Shown here piece by piece: positions 16,588 through 26,283 of a stretch of 64,000 bases of DNA. Source of the DNA: Terriglobia bacterium (GTDB lineage: Bacteria; Acidobacteriota; Terriglobia; Terriglobales; Acidobacteriaceae); assembly GCA_020073465.1 (NCBI GenBank), contig JAIQFC010000021.1, positions 62,001 to 126,000 of the forward strand, written 5' to 3'. The notes beneath the pieces are model-generated. The model was given only the letters and a program-made list of their open reading frames with translations. It was not told the DNA's origin and ran no database searches. Position numbers and translations under genes: made by a program. The stretch's first letter is position 1. Each line of letters starts with the position of its first letter.

Positions 16588-19500
16588 ATGAGATTCGAGA
16601 TGATCCGCCGCTTTGGGCGCATTGGTTTGCTGCTGGCCGCGGGCTTAACGGCTACCCTTGCCGTCGGCCAAAACGCCAACACTGGAGAAATTAAAGGAAC
16701 GGTTCAGGACTCCACGGGCGCGGTAGTGGAGGGCGTCAAAGTCACGATCACGAATCTAGATACGGGCGTAAACATCGTCTCGACGACGAATTCGGCCGGC
16801 TACTATGACGCGCCTTCGGTGCCGACCGGCCCCTATACGATCACTTTCTCGAAGGCTGGATTTAAGGACCTCGTCCGCAAAGGCGTCACCCTGCAACTGC
16901 AGACGATCGCAGTCGACGCCACACTGCAGGTAGGCAACACCACAGAGCAGGTTACGGTCATCGGCGAAGCTCCGTTGCTGCAGACGGAAACCTCGGATCA
17001 GCAGACGAACTTCAGCACCAAGGAAGTGATGAATGCACCCATCGTAGGAGGCGTCTGGTTCAATGAACTAACCAAGGTGCTGCCCGGAGTGCAAGGGGGC
17101 GGAGCTGGTTCTGGAAGAAACGGTGCCGGCGGAGAGAGCGTTGCGGTCAATGGCACCCAGTCTTTCATGGCCAACTTCCAGATCGAAGGTTCGACCGCTA
17201 CCAATCCACGCGACGAGAACGCGAGTAACTTCTATCCTCCGATTGACGCCATTCAGGAAGTGAGCGTCAACACCGCTTCGGGCGCTCAGTATGGAGGCAG
17301 CCTGCTGGCTTTGAATGCCAATCTGAAGAGCGGTACGAACCGCTGGCATGGCTCGCTGTTTGAATTCAACCAGAATGACTTCTTCGAGTCGCGAAACTAC
17401 TTCAATACCGGCAAGAAGGCGCCGCAGAGGTGGAACGAATTCGGCGGCAGCGTCGGCGGCCCCATCATCAAGAACAAGCTGTTCTTTTACTTCACCTATC
17501 AGCGCAATCCTGTCCAATCCAGTGGTTTCTACACGACGACAGTTCCCACGGAAGCGATGCGCGGTGGTGATTTTTCCGATCCCGCCTTCCATGCGACGAT
17601 TTACGACAAGAACAGCTGCTCGGGCAACTGCGCCCGGACACCGCTCAATGGCGGATCGAACATCATCGACCTGACCACCCAAGCCGACCCGGTGGCCCTT
17701 GCCATCCTGTCCTACATGCCTCACCCCACCGATCCCAATGCGTTGACGAACAATTTCAGCGCGGTCGTTTCCACGCCAAGCAAGTCGACGTGGTACGTAG
17801 GGAAAATTGACTATCAGATCAACTCGAAACACCGCCTCTCCGGGTCAATTCTGGAATTCCCTACGGTTCTCACATTCAACCCGGATGCCTTGTGTGGTTT
17901 GGGTTTCGACTGCACCACGTCGACTCCCAACAATCGCAACCAGACCGCACGTATTACGGAAACTTGGAGCGTTAGCCCCACCATTGTCAACGAATTCCGC
18001 GCCGGGGCGATGCGCGAGCACGATCAATATGCACCGGGGACCTGGCACAAGGGGTTTCTGACAAAGATCGGCATGCAACCGGCCTACGGAGGCCAGGCGC
18101 CGGCCGACGTTTTCCCCAATATCACAGTCTCAAGTTCGGCGCTGGGAGTCGGCGCACAGACTTTCATCGGCGGCGGCGTGCATGCCAACCTGGTGGAGGA
18201 TGACCTTACGGCGTCGGATGTTCTCACGCTCATTCGAGGCAGGCACACCATCCGCCTGGGTGGCTCCCTTGACCGCCAGTTCCAGCACGACACAACCTGG
18301 GGTGACTCCTCCTCCGGGGATTTTACTTTCACCGGCGTGGGGACAAACAGCGGAACATCGGCTGATCCTCGCAATGGAGGTGAGACGAGTTCTGGCATCC
18401 CCTTCGCGGATTTCCTGCTGGGCAACGTTGGCACATGGAATATTTTCAACGGCACCCCAACGAACATCGCCTCGTGGATCACGGGTGCGTTCGTGAATGA
18501 CGATTTCAAGGTCACTCCCCACCTCACCTTGAATCTGGGTGTTCACTTCCAGCACCAGACAGGCTGGGCTGTAGCCGGCAGCATGTTCGGAAACTTCGAT
18601 CCCAACCTTGTCAACCCGGCGTCCTATCTCCCTCCCAACAGCCTGGGAGCCGTCCGCTACGGTGGAGTCGGTGGCAGCAACACCATCGAGCCCGGGGTCA
18701 ATTCCTGGTCGCCGAGAATCGGGTTTGCCTGGGCGCCGAGGGACAAGTGGTCGCTGCGGGGCAGCTACGGTATCTTCCAGGTATCTCGAGGTACAGAGCT
18801 GTATGCCCATGACAATTTCCCGGCCACGCTGGCCTTGGGATTCACGCCACACGGTTTCATCGGAGACGGGTCCAACGTCGCATTCCCGTTGCAGACCGGA
18901 CCACCACCTGGGTCGCTTATTGTTCCGACTCTTGCCACGCTGACCCCCGATCAGTTCAATTTTGATCGAGTCGGCTATTATGCGCCGACGATCCCGCTCC
19001 AGTATTACCAGCAGTTCTTGCTGAGTGTTCAACGCGAGCTGCCCGTGGGTCACTTACTCGATGTGAGCTACGTCCACACCAAGGGCACGCATTTGAACTT
19101 CGCCACCGACATGAACCAGGTGCCGACGGATGAACTGGTGAATGGCGGCGACTTCAGTTCTTTCCGCCCCGTTCCCTGGTTCAGAAGTATCCTGGCGCAC
19201 GATTTCACGGGTTGGTCCAACTACGACGCGTTGCAAATGCGGTTGGTGAAGCGCTTCACCCACGGCGTGTCCTATCAGTTCAACTACGCCTGGTCGAAGC
19301 TCCTGGATACAGGCACGAGTTCGGGTCACGACCAAAATATTGATTTCTGGCAGATTGCCAGAGATCCTCGGGCCAACTACGGGCCGTCGCAGATCGATGC
19401 CACCCACAACCTCACCGGCTCCATCACCTACGAACTTCCCTTCGGTGCGGGGCGGATGTACGCCGCTCATGGCGTCCTGAATCAGATTGTGGGCGGTTGG

Positions 19501-20001
19501 CGCATCTCCGGCATCATCCAGGCACATTCGGGGGCTGTGTTCACTCCCACCGTCTCGGACAACGCGAACGGAGGCGACCCCGCTCTATCAGGAGCGCCGA
19601 ATTGCTTCTGCGGCTACTCACTGAGACCGAATCGTATTGGCAGCGGCAAGGTCTCCAGCCCGACCCTCGCCCGGTGGTTTGACCCAACCGCATTCACGGA
19701 CCCGACCGATAACGGCCTCGGGTCAGGCACCGCTCCCGCGTTTGGCGATTCGGGAAGGAACATCCTGCGCGGACCGAGACTCGTGAATGTGGATCTCAGC
19801 TTCGGTAAGACCTTCCGCATCACCGAGACTGTCGCCCTTGACGTGCGGGCCGATTCCTACAATGCCTTCAATCACCCCCAGTTCAATAACCCGGACAGCA
19901 ACATCATGTCGTCCACGGCTGGCCAAATCGGTTCGGCGCAAGGCGCGAACAACTTTGGACCCGGTCGCATATTCCAGTTGGGAGGCCGTATCACCTTCTG
20001 A
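16588..20001 (+). CDS. TonB-dependent receptor, Oar-like, complete
   Basis: About 1137 residues. The ATG at 16588 is chosen over an upstream ATG at 16486 because TGGAGG lies 7 bases before it and the signal peptide (IGLLLAAGLTATLAVGQ) then starts correctly. Order: carboxypeptidase-regulatory-like domain (GEIKGTVQDSTGAVVEGVKV), plug (EQVTVIGEAPLLQTETSDQQ and onward), then a long beta barrel with aromatic-rich strands ending in GRIFQLGGRITF, an outer-membrane insertion-type terminus. It should import galactan-derived oligosaccharides, judging only by its neighbours. A hairpin follows the stop codon. Confidence 0.92.
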   Translation: MRFEMIRRFGRIGLLLAAGLTATLAVGQNANTGEIKGTVQDSTGAVVEGVKVTITNLDTGVNIVSTTNSAGYYDAPSVPTGPYTITFSKAGFKDLVRKGVTLQLQTIAVDATLQVGNTTEQVTVIGEAPLLQTETSDQQTNFSTKEVMNAPIVGGVWFNELTKVLPGVQGGGAGSGRNGAGGESVAVNGTQSFMANFQIEGSTATNPRDENASNFYPPIDAIQEVSVNTASGAQYGGSLLALNANLKSGTNRWHGSLFEFNQNDFFESRNYFNTGKKAPQRWNEFGGSVGGPIIKNKLFFYFTYQRNPVQSSGFYTTTVPTEAMRGGDFSDPAFHATIYDKNSCSGNCARTPLNGGSNIIDLTTQADPVALAILSYMPHPTDPNALTNNFSAVVSTPSKSTWYVGKIDYQINSKHRLSGSILEFPTVLTFNPDALCGLGFDCTTSTPNNRNQTARITETWSVSPTIVNEFRAGAMREHDQYAPGTWHKGFLTKIGMQPAYGGQAPADVFPNITVSSSALGVGAQTFIGGGVHANLVEDDLTASDVLTLIRGRHTIRLGGSLDRQFQHDTTWGDSSSGDFTFTGVGTNSGTSADPRNGGETSSGIPFADFLLGNVGTWNIFNGTPTNIASWITGAFVNDDFKVTPHLTLNLGVHFQHQTGWAVAGSMFGNFDPNLVNPASYLPPNSLGAVRYGGVGGSNTIEPGVNSWSPRIGFAWAPRDKWSLRGSYGIFQVSRGTELYAHDNFPATLALGFTPHGFIGDGSNVAFPLQTGPPPGSLIVPTLATLTPDQFNFDRVGYYAPTIPLQYYQQFLLSVQRELPVGHLLDVSYVHTKGTHLNFATDMNQVPTDELVNGGDFSSFRPVPWFRSILAHDFTGWSNYDALQMRLVKRFTHGVSYQFNYAWSKLLDTGTSSGHDQNIDFWQIARDPRANYGPSQIDATHNLTGSITYELPFGAGRMYAAHGVLNQIVGGWRISGIIQAHSGAVFTPTVSDNANGGDPALSGAPNCFCGYSLRPNRIGSGKVSSPTLARWFDPTAFTDPTDNGLGSGTAPAFGDSGRNILRGPRLVNVDLSFGKTFRITETVALDVRADSYNAFNHPQFNNPDSNIMSSTAGQIGSAQGANNFGPGRIFQLGGRITF

Positions 20002-20014
20002 TCGAAGCCATAGG

Positions 20015-20062
20015 ACGCTGGGCTCTGGGTCGAGATGCACTCTTCGATTCCGAGCCCAGTGT
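20015..20062 (+). terminator. hairpin after the TonB receptor gene, possible terminator
   Basis: CTGGGCTC at 20018-20025 is exactly complementary to GAGCCCAG at 20052-20059; the arms extend to 11 bases with one mismatch. The loop is long (26 bases), though a small inner TCGA pairing shortens it. There is no clean T-run, only GCTTTCC, so intrinsic termination is uncertain. It starts 14 bases after the stop and ends 54 bases before the TPR gene. Confidence 0.35.
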
Positions 20063-20115
20063 GCTTTCCATCCAGTGGGGTTCCGAGCTCCTGGTGCAAA
20101 TACGTAGAATTGGGC

Positions 20116-21333
20116 ATGCGATCCTCCGTCGAAGGTCTTACCGCCAGTGCCCGTAGGGCCACTCTACTTATGGTTCTCGCGCTTGCGGCTGCAGCCGCGC
20201 AAACTGCCATACCGAAGGCGTCGCCGGTCCGCACGCATCTACAGCGGGCACAGGCGGCACTGACGGCCCACGACACGGAAACCGCCACGCAGGAGTTTCG
20301 TGCGGTTCTTACGCTCGACCCGCGAAATGCCGAGGCCCACGTCAACCTGGGCGTCATTGCATTTTCCCAGGGGGACGTTCGGACTGCCTCCGAGCATCTG
20401 CGCAAGGCTCTGGCGATACAGCCCTCGCTCACGCAGGCGCAGGCCTTGTTGGGTATCTGTGAGAAACGACTCGGCAGCAGTTCCGCCCAACGCCTCCTGG
20501 AAAGCTCTTTTGCGAAGCTGACGGATACAAACCTGCGCACCCAGGTGGGGAAGGAACTGATCGGCCTGTACTACCAGCGAGGCGACTCGGAGCGGGCTAT
20601 TCCCGTCATTCAGAAGCTTGTGGACCTAAATCCTGACAACGTGGAAATCCTGTACATGGCGCAGCGGCTCTACAAGGAGCTGGCCGACGACACGCTCGAT
20701 AAGCTGGCGGTACTGGCCCCCGGCTCAGCCCGCATGCAGCAGGTAATCGCAGAACGGCTCATCAATGCGGGCGACGCGGAAAGTGCGATCGACCATTTCA
20801 AGAAAGCCCTGGAGATCGATCCCAAGCTTCCCGGCGTGCGTTTCGAACTGGCGCAAGCCATCCTGGAATCCGCCAGGAGTAATCCTGCGGTCCAGGATGA
20901 AGCCGAGAAAGAGTTTGAAAGCGCCATCACCGCGGAAGGCGACAGCGCGAGTTTGCAGTGTGCTCTGGGCGGCATCGCAATGCTCCGATCCGACTCGGAT
21001 AAAGCCTTCTCTCACTACACGCGCGCATTCTCGATGGATCCCGGGTCTACGCAAGCCCAATTGGGGCTAGGCCAGGTTCTGATGACCATGGAGAAGCCGG
21101 AAGAGGCCAGGAAATATCTTGAGATGGCGGTTAAGTCCGATCCCCTGAACGGCACAGCTCACTACCGTCTTGCCTCCGCCTACAAACGTCTGCAAATGCC
21201 AGACCAGGCGCAGAAGGAAATGCGCTTGTTTCAGGAGATTAAAGACACCAAAGATCAAGTGAGAAAAATTTACCGGCAGATGAAGAGTCAATACCACACA
21301 GAACCCGGGGGAATGTCTGACAGTGAGGAGTAA
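20116..21333 (+). CDS. exported TPR-repeat protein
   Basis: About 405 residues from the ATG at 20116; an upstream ATG at 20035 would put a poor leader before the signal peptide and overlap the hairpin. A hydrophobic signal (LLMVLALAAAAAQ) is followed by tetratricopeptide repeats, for example AQAALTAHDTETATQEFRAV, NAEAHVNLGVIAFSQGDVRT and later GTAHYRLASAYKRLQMPDQA. TPR arrays bind partner proteins. Proteins of this sort often sit beside TonB receptors and glycosidases in Acidobacteriota. The next gene overlaps its end by 11 bases. Confidence 0.8.
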   Translation: MRSSVEGLTASARRATLLMVLALAAAAAQTAIPKASPVRTHLQRAQAALTAHDTETATQEFRAVLTLDPRNAEAHVNLGVIAFSQGDVRTASEHLRKALAIQPSLTQAQALLGICEKRLGSSSAQRLLESSFAKLTDTNLRTQVGKELIGLYYQRGDSERAIPVIQKLVDLNPDNVEILYMAQRLYKELADDTLDKLAVLAPGSARMQQVIAERLINAGDAESAIDHFKKALEIDPKLPGVRFELAQAILESARSNPAVQDEAEKEFESAITAEGDSASLQCALGGIAMLRSDSDKAFSHYTRAFSMDPGSTQAQLGLGQVLMTMEKPEEARKYLEMAVKSDPLNGTAHYRLASAYKRLQMPDQAQKEMRLFQEIKDTKDQVRKIYRQMKSQYHTEPGGMSDSEE

Positions 21334-23509
21334 GGGCCGAATCGTGACAGCTGAACTCCGTTTGGAACCGCGCCGTTTGCCGCTTCTACCGTGTCTCGCG
21401 CTCGCTCTTCTGTGGAATGTCGGCTGCGGTGGCGGGGGATCGAGCACTCCTCCTCCGCCTCCCGTGAAACTAGCTCCCACCATCACGAAAGCATTCGGGG
21501 CCGCTGGGGTAAATTTGAACGGAAGCACGACCCTAAGCTTCAGCCTGTCCAATCCCAACAGCGGCACATCTTTGAGCGGGATCGGCTTTACCGACAATCT
21601 CCCAAGCGGGCTGGTTATCTCGACGCCTAACGGCCTGACGGGTGCCTGCGGAAGCGGAACGATCACCGCTACGGCGGGCGCAAACAGCATCAACTTGGCA
21701 GGCGCGACGCTCGCCGCGGGCACGTCGTGCAGCTTTGCAGTGAACGTCACCGGCAGCAGCTTGGGAGTGCAGAACAACGTTACGACGGCCGTGACCTCGA
21801 CGGAAGCAGGGAACGGCGGCACAGCATCGGCCCGCATCACGGTCGTCCCGCCGAGTCAACAACCGCCGGAACCTACCGACATCAGTCCCATCGGCGGTGA
21901 GGTTTATTACCTCGTGAATCAATTGAGCGGCTTGCAGGCCGACCTCAACAGCAATTCCGTGACAGCGGGCGATCATATCGTTCAGCAACCACGGAGTTTT
22001 ACAAACACGAGCCAAAGATGGGCCTTCACGAAGGTCCCAGGCGGATTCTGGCAGATCAGCAATGTCCGCAACAGTCTCTGCTTTGATAGTGCGAACATTT
22101 CGGGAGTGCTGTACGTGGTACAGAATCCGTGCACTGGCAGCGCCACGCAGCAGTGGACGCTCACTTCGACGAGCAATGGTTATTACACGATTTCGAACAA
22201 AAGCACTGGCTTGCTGATCGATGTATTTCAGGCGTCGCTATCCACGGGCGCACTTCTGGACCAGACTTCTTCCTCCGGCACCGCGACGCAGAGTCAGCAG
22301 TGGCTGCTGCGCCCGGCTTTCTTCCGTGGCGTGGACAATGCCTTGCTGGAAAAGCAGGAGGCGGCACGCGCCTCAACAGGGTTGTCCTGGTGGAAGGATG
22401 CTGGCCAGCCAGAGGACGTGCTCGCAATTTTCAAGAACCACGGCGTCAACATGATCCGCCTGCGACCAAGTTCGGCTCCGCCGTATTCCAACCCTTCGCA
22501 GACCGGTTGCAGCGGCAACGCCTGTTACGCGGAAACCGAAGCGCAGGATCTGGACCTCGCCAAACGCACCAAGAACCTGGGAATGAGTGTGGAATTGACC
22601 CTGCTCTTCGACGGCGGAAATTCCGCCAGTGTGCCGCCGTCGTGGGCGGGCCACAGTCTGAGTCAACTGCAAACCGACATTTACAACTATGTAAAAGCGG
22701 AAATCATGGCATACCGCCAGGCCGGGGTAATGCCCGACCTGGTCTCGATCGGCAACGAAGTCGACACCGGGTTCCTGGGCAGCATTGGCAGTCCGACGGG
22801 AGCGAACTTCGGTGGTTTTGCAGCCCTGCAGATCCAAGCCATGCAAGCCGTGCACGACGCTGCTGCCGAGACCTCCATTGGTCCGGCCATTCCGGCCCCG
22901 CTGACCTGCATCCACATCACCCCCGCGTGGGATCTAACTCAGTTCTTCACGCTCGCCAATCAGAATGGCATTTCGTATGACGCCATCTGCCAAAGCTACT
23001 ATCCTCTTTTCCACGGGCCTTTGACCGATGCCCAGGCTGCAGCCACCAATCCGGGAAACAAGCCCGTGGAGCAGGATGTACTTGTCACTGCAGCCAACAG
23101 CTTGGGCAAGCCTATCTTCATCATCGAGGCCGGAGAACACTACGAGAACGGTTTTCAATCGAACGATCCCTGGTATTCGCCGCCCAGCGTAGCGGAACAG
23201 ACTCAGTTCCTGCTCGACCTGGTGAGTGTGCAGGAAGGTTTACCCAACAATCTGGGAATGGGTGTCGAATACTGGAACCCCGCCGGCGTGAACATACCGA
23301 GCTTGAGCGGCGGATTTATCAACGGGGACAATCTCCCCGATGCAATCTACATCTGGAATGGTCTGACGCTGTTTGACAATGCCGACAGCTCAGGAACAAC
23401 GAACGTGAATGCGCCGAATTACTCGGCGTTGTTCCCCAGCATCGATGCACTAGGCGGCAATCCCGGTCCTGTCCGAAGGTTGCAGCGGCAGACTATTTCG
23501 CCGCACTGA
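21323..23509 (+). CDS. modular GH53 galactanase with DUF11-like and ricin-type lectin domains
   Basis: About 728 residues. A signal with a weak lipobox (LLWNVGC then a Gly/Ser/Pro linker) suggests a lipoprotein or exported protein. Residues about 50-175 form a DUF11-like beta sandwich (NPNSGTSLSGIGFTDNLPSG). Residues about 190-330 form a ricin-B / CBM13 trefoil with three QxW-type repeats (SQRW, TQQW, SQQW). The C terminus is GH53 (FRGVDNALLEKQEA, VNMIRLR) with acid/base Glu479 in GNE and nucleophile Glu602 in IIEAGEHY. The first GTG overlaps the TPR gene; GTG at 21344, eight bases after TAAGGG, is an equally good start. Confidence 0.88.
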   Translation: MRSKGRIVTAELRLEPRRLPLLPCLALALLWNVGCGGGGSSTPPPPPVKLAPTITKAFGAAGVNLNGSTTLSFSLSNPNSGTSLSGIGFTDNLPSGLVISTPNGLTGACGSGTITATAGANSINLAGATLAAGTSCSFAVNVTGSSLGVQNNVTTAVTSTEAGNGGTASARITVVPPSQQPPEPTDISPIGGEVYYLVNQLSGLQADLNSNSVTAGDHIVQQPRSFTNTSQRWAFTKVPGGFWQISNVRNSLCFDSANISGVLYVVQNPCTGSATQQWTLTSTSNGYYTISNKSTGLLIDVFQASLSTGALLDQTSSSGTATQSQQWLLRPAFFRGVDNALLEKQEAARASTGLSWWKDAGQPEDVLAIFKNHGVNMIRLRPSSAPPYSNPSQTGCSGNACYAETEAQDLDLAKRTKNLGMSVELTLLFDGGNSASVPPSWAGHSLSQLQTDIYNYVKAEIMAYRQAGVMPDLVSIGNEVDTGFLGSIGSPTGANFGGFAALQIQAMQAVHDAAAETSIGPAIPAPLTCIHITPAWDLTQFFTLANQNGISYDAICQSYYPLFHGPLTDAQAAATNPGNKPVEQDVLVTAANSLGKPIFIIEAGEHYENGFQSNDPWYSPPSVAEQTQFLLDLVSVQEGLPNNLGMGVEYWNPAGVNIPSLSGGFINGDNLPDAIYIWNGLTLFDNADSSGTTNVNAPNYSALFPSIDALGGNPGPVRRLQRQTISPH

Positions 23510-23553
23510 GGGACCGTTACGGCGGCTGGATTGAGAAAGCAGGAAACTCCCTG

Positions 23554-26025
23554 TTAAGGCTTCACGTCCAGAATTGATTCATATTCCAGAATGGTCTCGA
23601 TCTCTTTCAGGTCGACAATCTCACCGCTCGGGGAGGGCGCAGGACGCGCACCCGCAGGAAGATAGATTGGCGCCTGGTTGCGCAAAGGCAGAACTTTCAG
23701 TTCAAGCCGATCCCACTGCCGACACGGAATCCGGTCCAATCCAATCAGCCAGGGAGTGCCATTGTAGAAATTGTCGGAGAACAGCTTGCCATCGACGTAG
23801 AAGCGAGCGACATCCCCTTCGTACGCAATCCGCAGGAACACTCTGCCGGCACCGCGCTCTACGCAAGGCACTTGGATCGCCCAGCTTGCGGCGGTCTCGA
23901 ACGCGGAATCGTCCGGAGCCAGGGCCACTTCCTTGCCCATCATCTCTTTGCCCATCCTGAGCGGAGGATCGGACCCCGCGTCTTGGTTCTTCTGAACTCG
24001 TGCCGAAATGCGGAGGGGTTGTGTACGCGCCGCATAGAGTTTGAAGATACCGTTCTCTCCGTCTGGAACAAAGCCGCCGCCGGCATGTTCCGGCGGCGGG
24101 AAGAAACCCGCTCTCAACTGCGACGGCTCAGTGGCCACCACATGAACCTGATCATGGTCGAAATATAGCTGGGCAAAGGACAAGATCAGCCGTTCCCGTC
24201 CAGCAATCTTCGCCTTCCACGTATTCAGGGCCTGCTCTTGCGACAAAACAACAATACTCACGCTTGTGCCATTTCCCTGACGGACCCGGATCGCGACCTG
24301 AGTTCCCGGCTCGATCCCGCTTACATAAGCGATTCCTCGCTCTCGGGCAATTTTCCCATGCAGGCTTTCGATCGAGGTGCCATCCTTCTCTTCGAAGGCA
24401 AATTCCGGTGAAATCCCAGGCCAGGCAAAAAAGACGAGCGTGTTCGGGTCGTCCAGCTTGCACAGGAGTTGCGCGGTTGCATAACGAAGCCGAATTCCGC
24501 CGGCGTCGAGATTCACCGGCCAAATGGCATACGCTCCACTGGGAACATTCACAGGAGTTCGAGGCACATCCACAACACTGGAAGGAAACTCCAGCCTGAC
24601 CTGGAAATTCTTTTGCTCCGCCAGCGGGTAAGTCCGTTCGTAGTTGTTGACGAAGATGTACCCATGATCATCCTGAATGCGTGCAGCCACGCGAGGCGTT
24701 GCGGTATCCCGCTTGCCTGTGGGCATTCGCCCGGGAAGGTACGAAGTCATGGGCGCCAGACTGGCGCCAAAGTCTCCTAGGAATAGATCGAAGGCCTTGA
24801 GCGTGCCGTACGACGGATTCATCTGCCCGAACTCGCCGAGAGGAGCCTGGAAGTCGTAGGATTTTATCGGCAGGTCGTTCGGGTAACCGGTCGCCTGCGA
24901 TTCCTGCAACGTGGTCTTCTTTCCCTCCGGATTCGTGCCCCCGTGAAACATGTAGTAGCCATACAGAACCACGCCCGATCCGAGTTTCACCACCTCCATG
25001 GCTGCGGTGTCACTGGGACTCAGGAGCGGTCGCCGGTGATAGGAGAGCTCCATCCCTCCACCCATCTCAGCGGTGAAGAATGGGTACGCAAGGTTTAGTG
25101 CATCGATATCAGGTCGTTTGGAGCGCAAATCATCGCCGACATTCTCCTCACACCGGATCTTTGTGAAGAAATAGTTCGGATTGGGCGGCAGATCCTCCAG
25201 GCTGCGCCACCAGAATCCGTCTGCGTATCCACCGAAGACCGGGAGCACATCACGCGAGGGAATGACCGCATTGTCCCATCCAGTAATGGTGTAGAAGGGA
25301 GCGTCCAGGCCCGCTTCGCGCGCCAGGTCCCGCAGTCTGAGAATGTGGTCGGCTCCCTTTCCCGGTCCGCGGGCGCTGTACTCATTTTCGATCTGAACAC
25401 CGAGGATCGGTCCGCCGTCCTTCCAGAACAGCCCTACTACCTGCCTGCCGATTTCGTGATAGAAGCGACCGACGGCGTCGAGATAAACGGGGTTGTTCTC
25501 TCGCGTGGCCGTCTTCTGGACCAGCCAGTCCGGAAGCCCCCCATTCCGCACTTCGCCGTGATCCCAAGGTCCAATGCGAATCCATACGTACAGGCCGTGT
25601 TTCGCGCAGAGTTCGACAAAACGCCTCAGGTTCCGCTGTCCTGTCCAATCGAATTGGCCCTCTATCTCCTCATGGTGAATCCAGAAAACATAGGTTGAGA
25701 TGATTTGGATCCCCGCGGCCTTCATTTTCAGAATTTCCTGTTCCCAGTCCGCCTCGGGATAGCGTGAATAGTGGAACTCACCCATCACGGGAAACCAGGG
25801 TTTCCCGTCCAGCGTCATGTAGCTGCTGTTGGCAGAGAGCACGTGGCCGTCAGGCGATTGGCCACCCACGGGAAACGGAAGCGGCGCGGGTTCGGGGGAC
25901 TTACTCCGCGCATCGATGACGATCGGGGCGGGCCGGACCTCGCCAGACAAACCTGCCGGCGTCAGCACGATGACTAGGAGCACAAACAAAGCCGCAAGCA
26001 GGCCAAGCCTGGGATTTAGCGTCAT
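23554..26025 (-). CDS. exported GH35 beta-galactosidase
   Basis: About 823 residues with a signal peptide or anchor (LGLLAALFVLLVIVLTPAG). The GH35 barrel is clear: GEFHYSRYPEADWEQEILKM, TYVFWIHHE, IRIGPWDHGEVRNGGLPDWL, acid/base Glu215 in VQIENEYS and nucleophile Glu320 in FFTAEMGGGM. C-terminal beta domains follow, including one ending in a galactose-binding-like fold (RIAYEGDVARFYVDGKLFSD). The ATG at 26025 is preferred over a TTG at 26046. It is convergent with the GH53-lectin gene and would release galactose from galactan oligomers. Confidence 0.92.
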   Translation of the reverse strand: MTLNPRLGLLAALFVLLVIVLTPAGLSGEVRPAPIVIDARSKSPEPAPLPFPVGGQSPDGHVLSANSSYMTLDGKPWFPVMGEFHYSRYPEADWEQEILKMKAAGIQIISTYVFWIHHEEIEGQFDWTGQRNLRRFVELCAKHGLYVWIRIGPWDHGEVRNGGLPDWLVQKTATRENNPVYLDAVGRFYHEIGRQVVGLFWKDGGPILGVQIENEYSARGPGKGADHILRLRDLAREAGLDAPFYTITGWDNAVIPSRDVLPVFGGYADGFWWRSLEDLPPNPNYFFTKIRCEENVGDDLRSKRPDIDALNLAYPFFTAEMGGGMELSYHRRPLLSPSDTAAMEVVKLGSGVVLYGYYMFHGGTNPEGKKTTLQESQATGYPNDLPIKSYDFQAPLGEFGQMNPSYGTLKAFDLFLGDFGASLAPMTSYLPGRMPTGKRDTATPRVAARIQDDHGYIFVNNYERTYPLAEQKNFQVRLEFPSSVVDVPRTPVNVPSGAYAIWPVNLDAGGIRLRYATAQLLCKLDDPNTLVFFAWPGISPEFAFEEKDGTSIESLHGKIARERGIAYVSGIEPGTQVAIRVRQGNGTSVSIVVLSQEQALNTWKAKIAGRERLILSFAQLYFDHDQVHVVATEPSQLRAGFFPPPEHAGGGFVPDGENGIFKLYAARTQPLRISARVQKNQDAGSDPPLRMGKEMMGKEVALAPDDSAFETAASWAIQVPCVERGAGRVFLRIAYEGDVARFYVDGKLFSDNFYNGTPWLIGLDRIPCRQWDRLELKVLPLRNQAPIYLPAGARPAPSPSGEIVDLKEIETILEYESILDVKP

Positions 26026-26228
26026 GGCTAAGGTAAACCGTGTCAAAACTTCAGATTAACAGTCCCGCCAGGGATCGTAATCCAACGAAGGTCGGATTGC
26101 GTCCCATCGACGGTCGGTCGGGAGTCGCTTAGCAGTGCGGAATCCACGTAGATCCGAAACCGGCGGAGGCAGGCACAGGTGCATCGGCATGGATCGAACA
26201 CCAATCCTGACACTGGATACACGCCCAT

Positions 26229-26246
26229 ATGTGATTGAAATCACAT
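26229..26246. promoter_or_regulatory. perfect CRP/FNR-type palindrome
   Basis: ATGTGATTGAAATCACAT is a perfect 18-base palindrome with 8-base arms. It contains TGTGA-N6-TCACA, the exact half-site arrangement of the E. coli CRP consensus. It ends 37 bases before the ATG at 26284 and lies about 200 bases upstream of the GH35 start. It could serve either gene; proximity favours the rightward operon. No CRP-family regulator gene is in the window. Confidence 0.6.
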
Positions 26247-26283
26247 GAAAATCTCGAAGGGCTTAGTAGTTTCTTAGTAATGA

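Noticed and set aside
18130-19053. 307-codon reverse frame opposite the TonB receptor
   Set aside because: Antisense shadow of the barrel coding sequence without similarity to any family.
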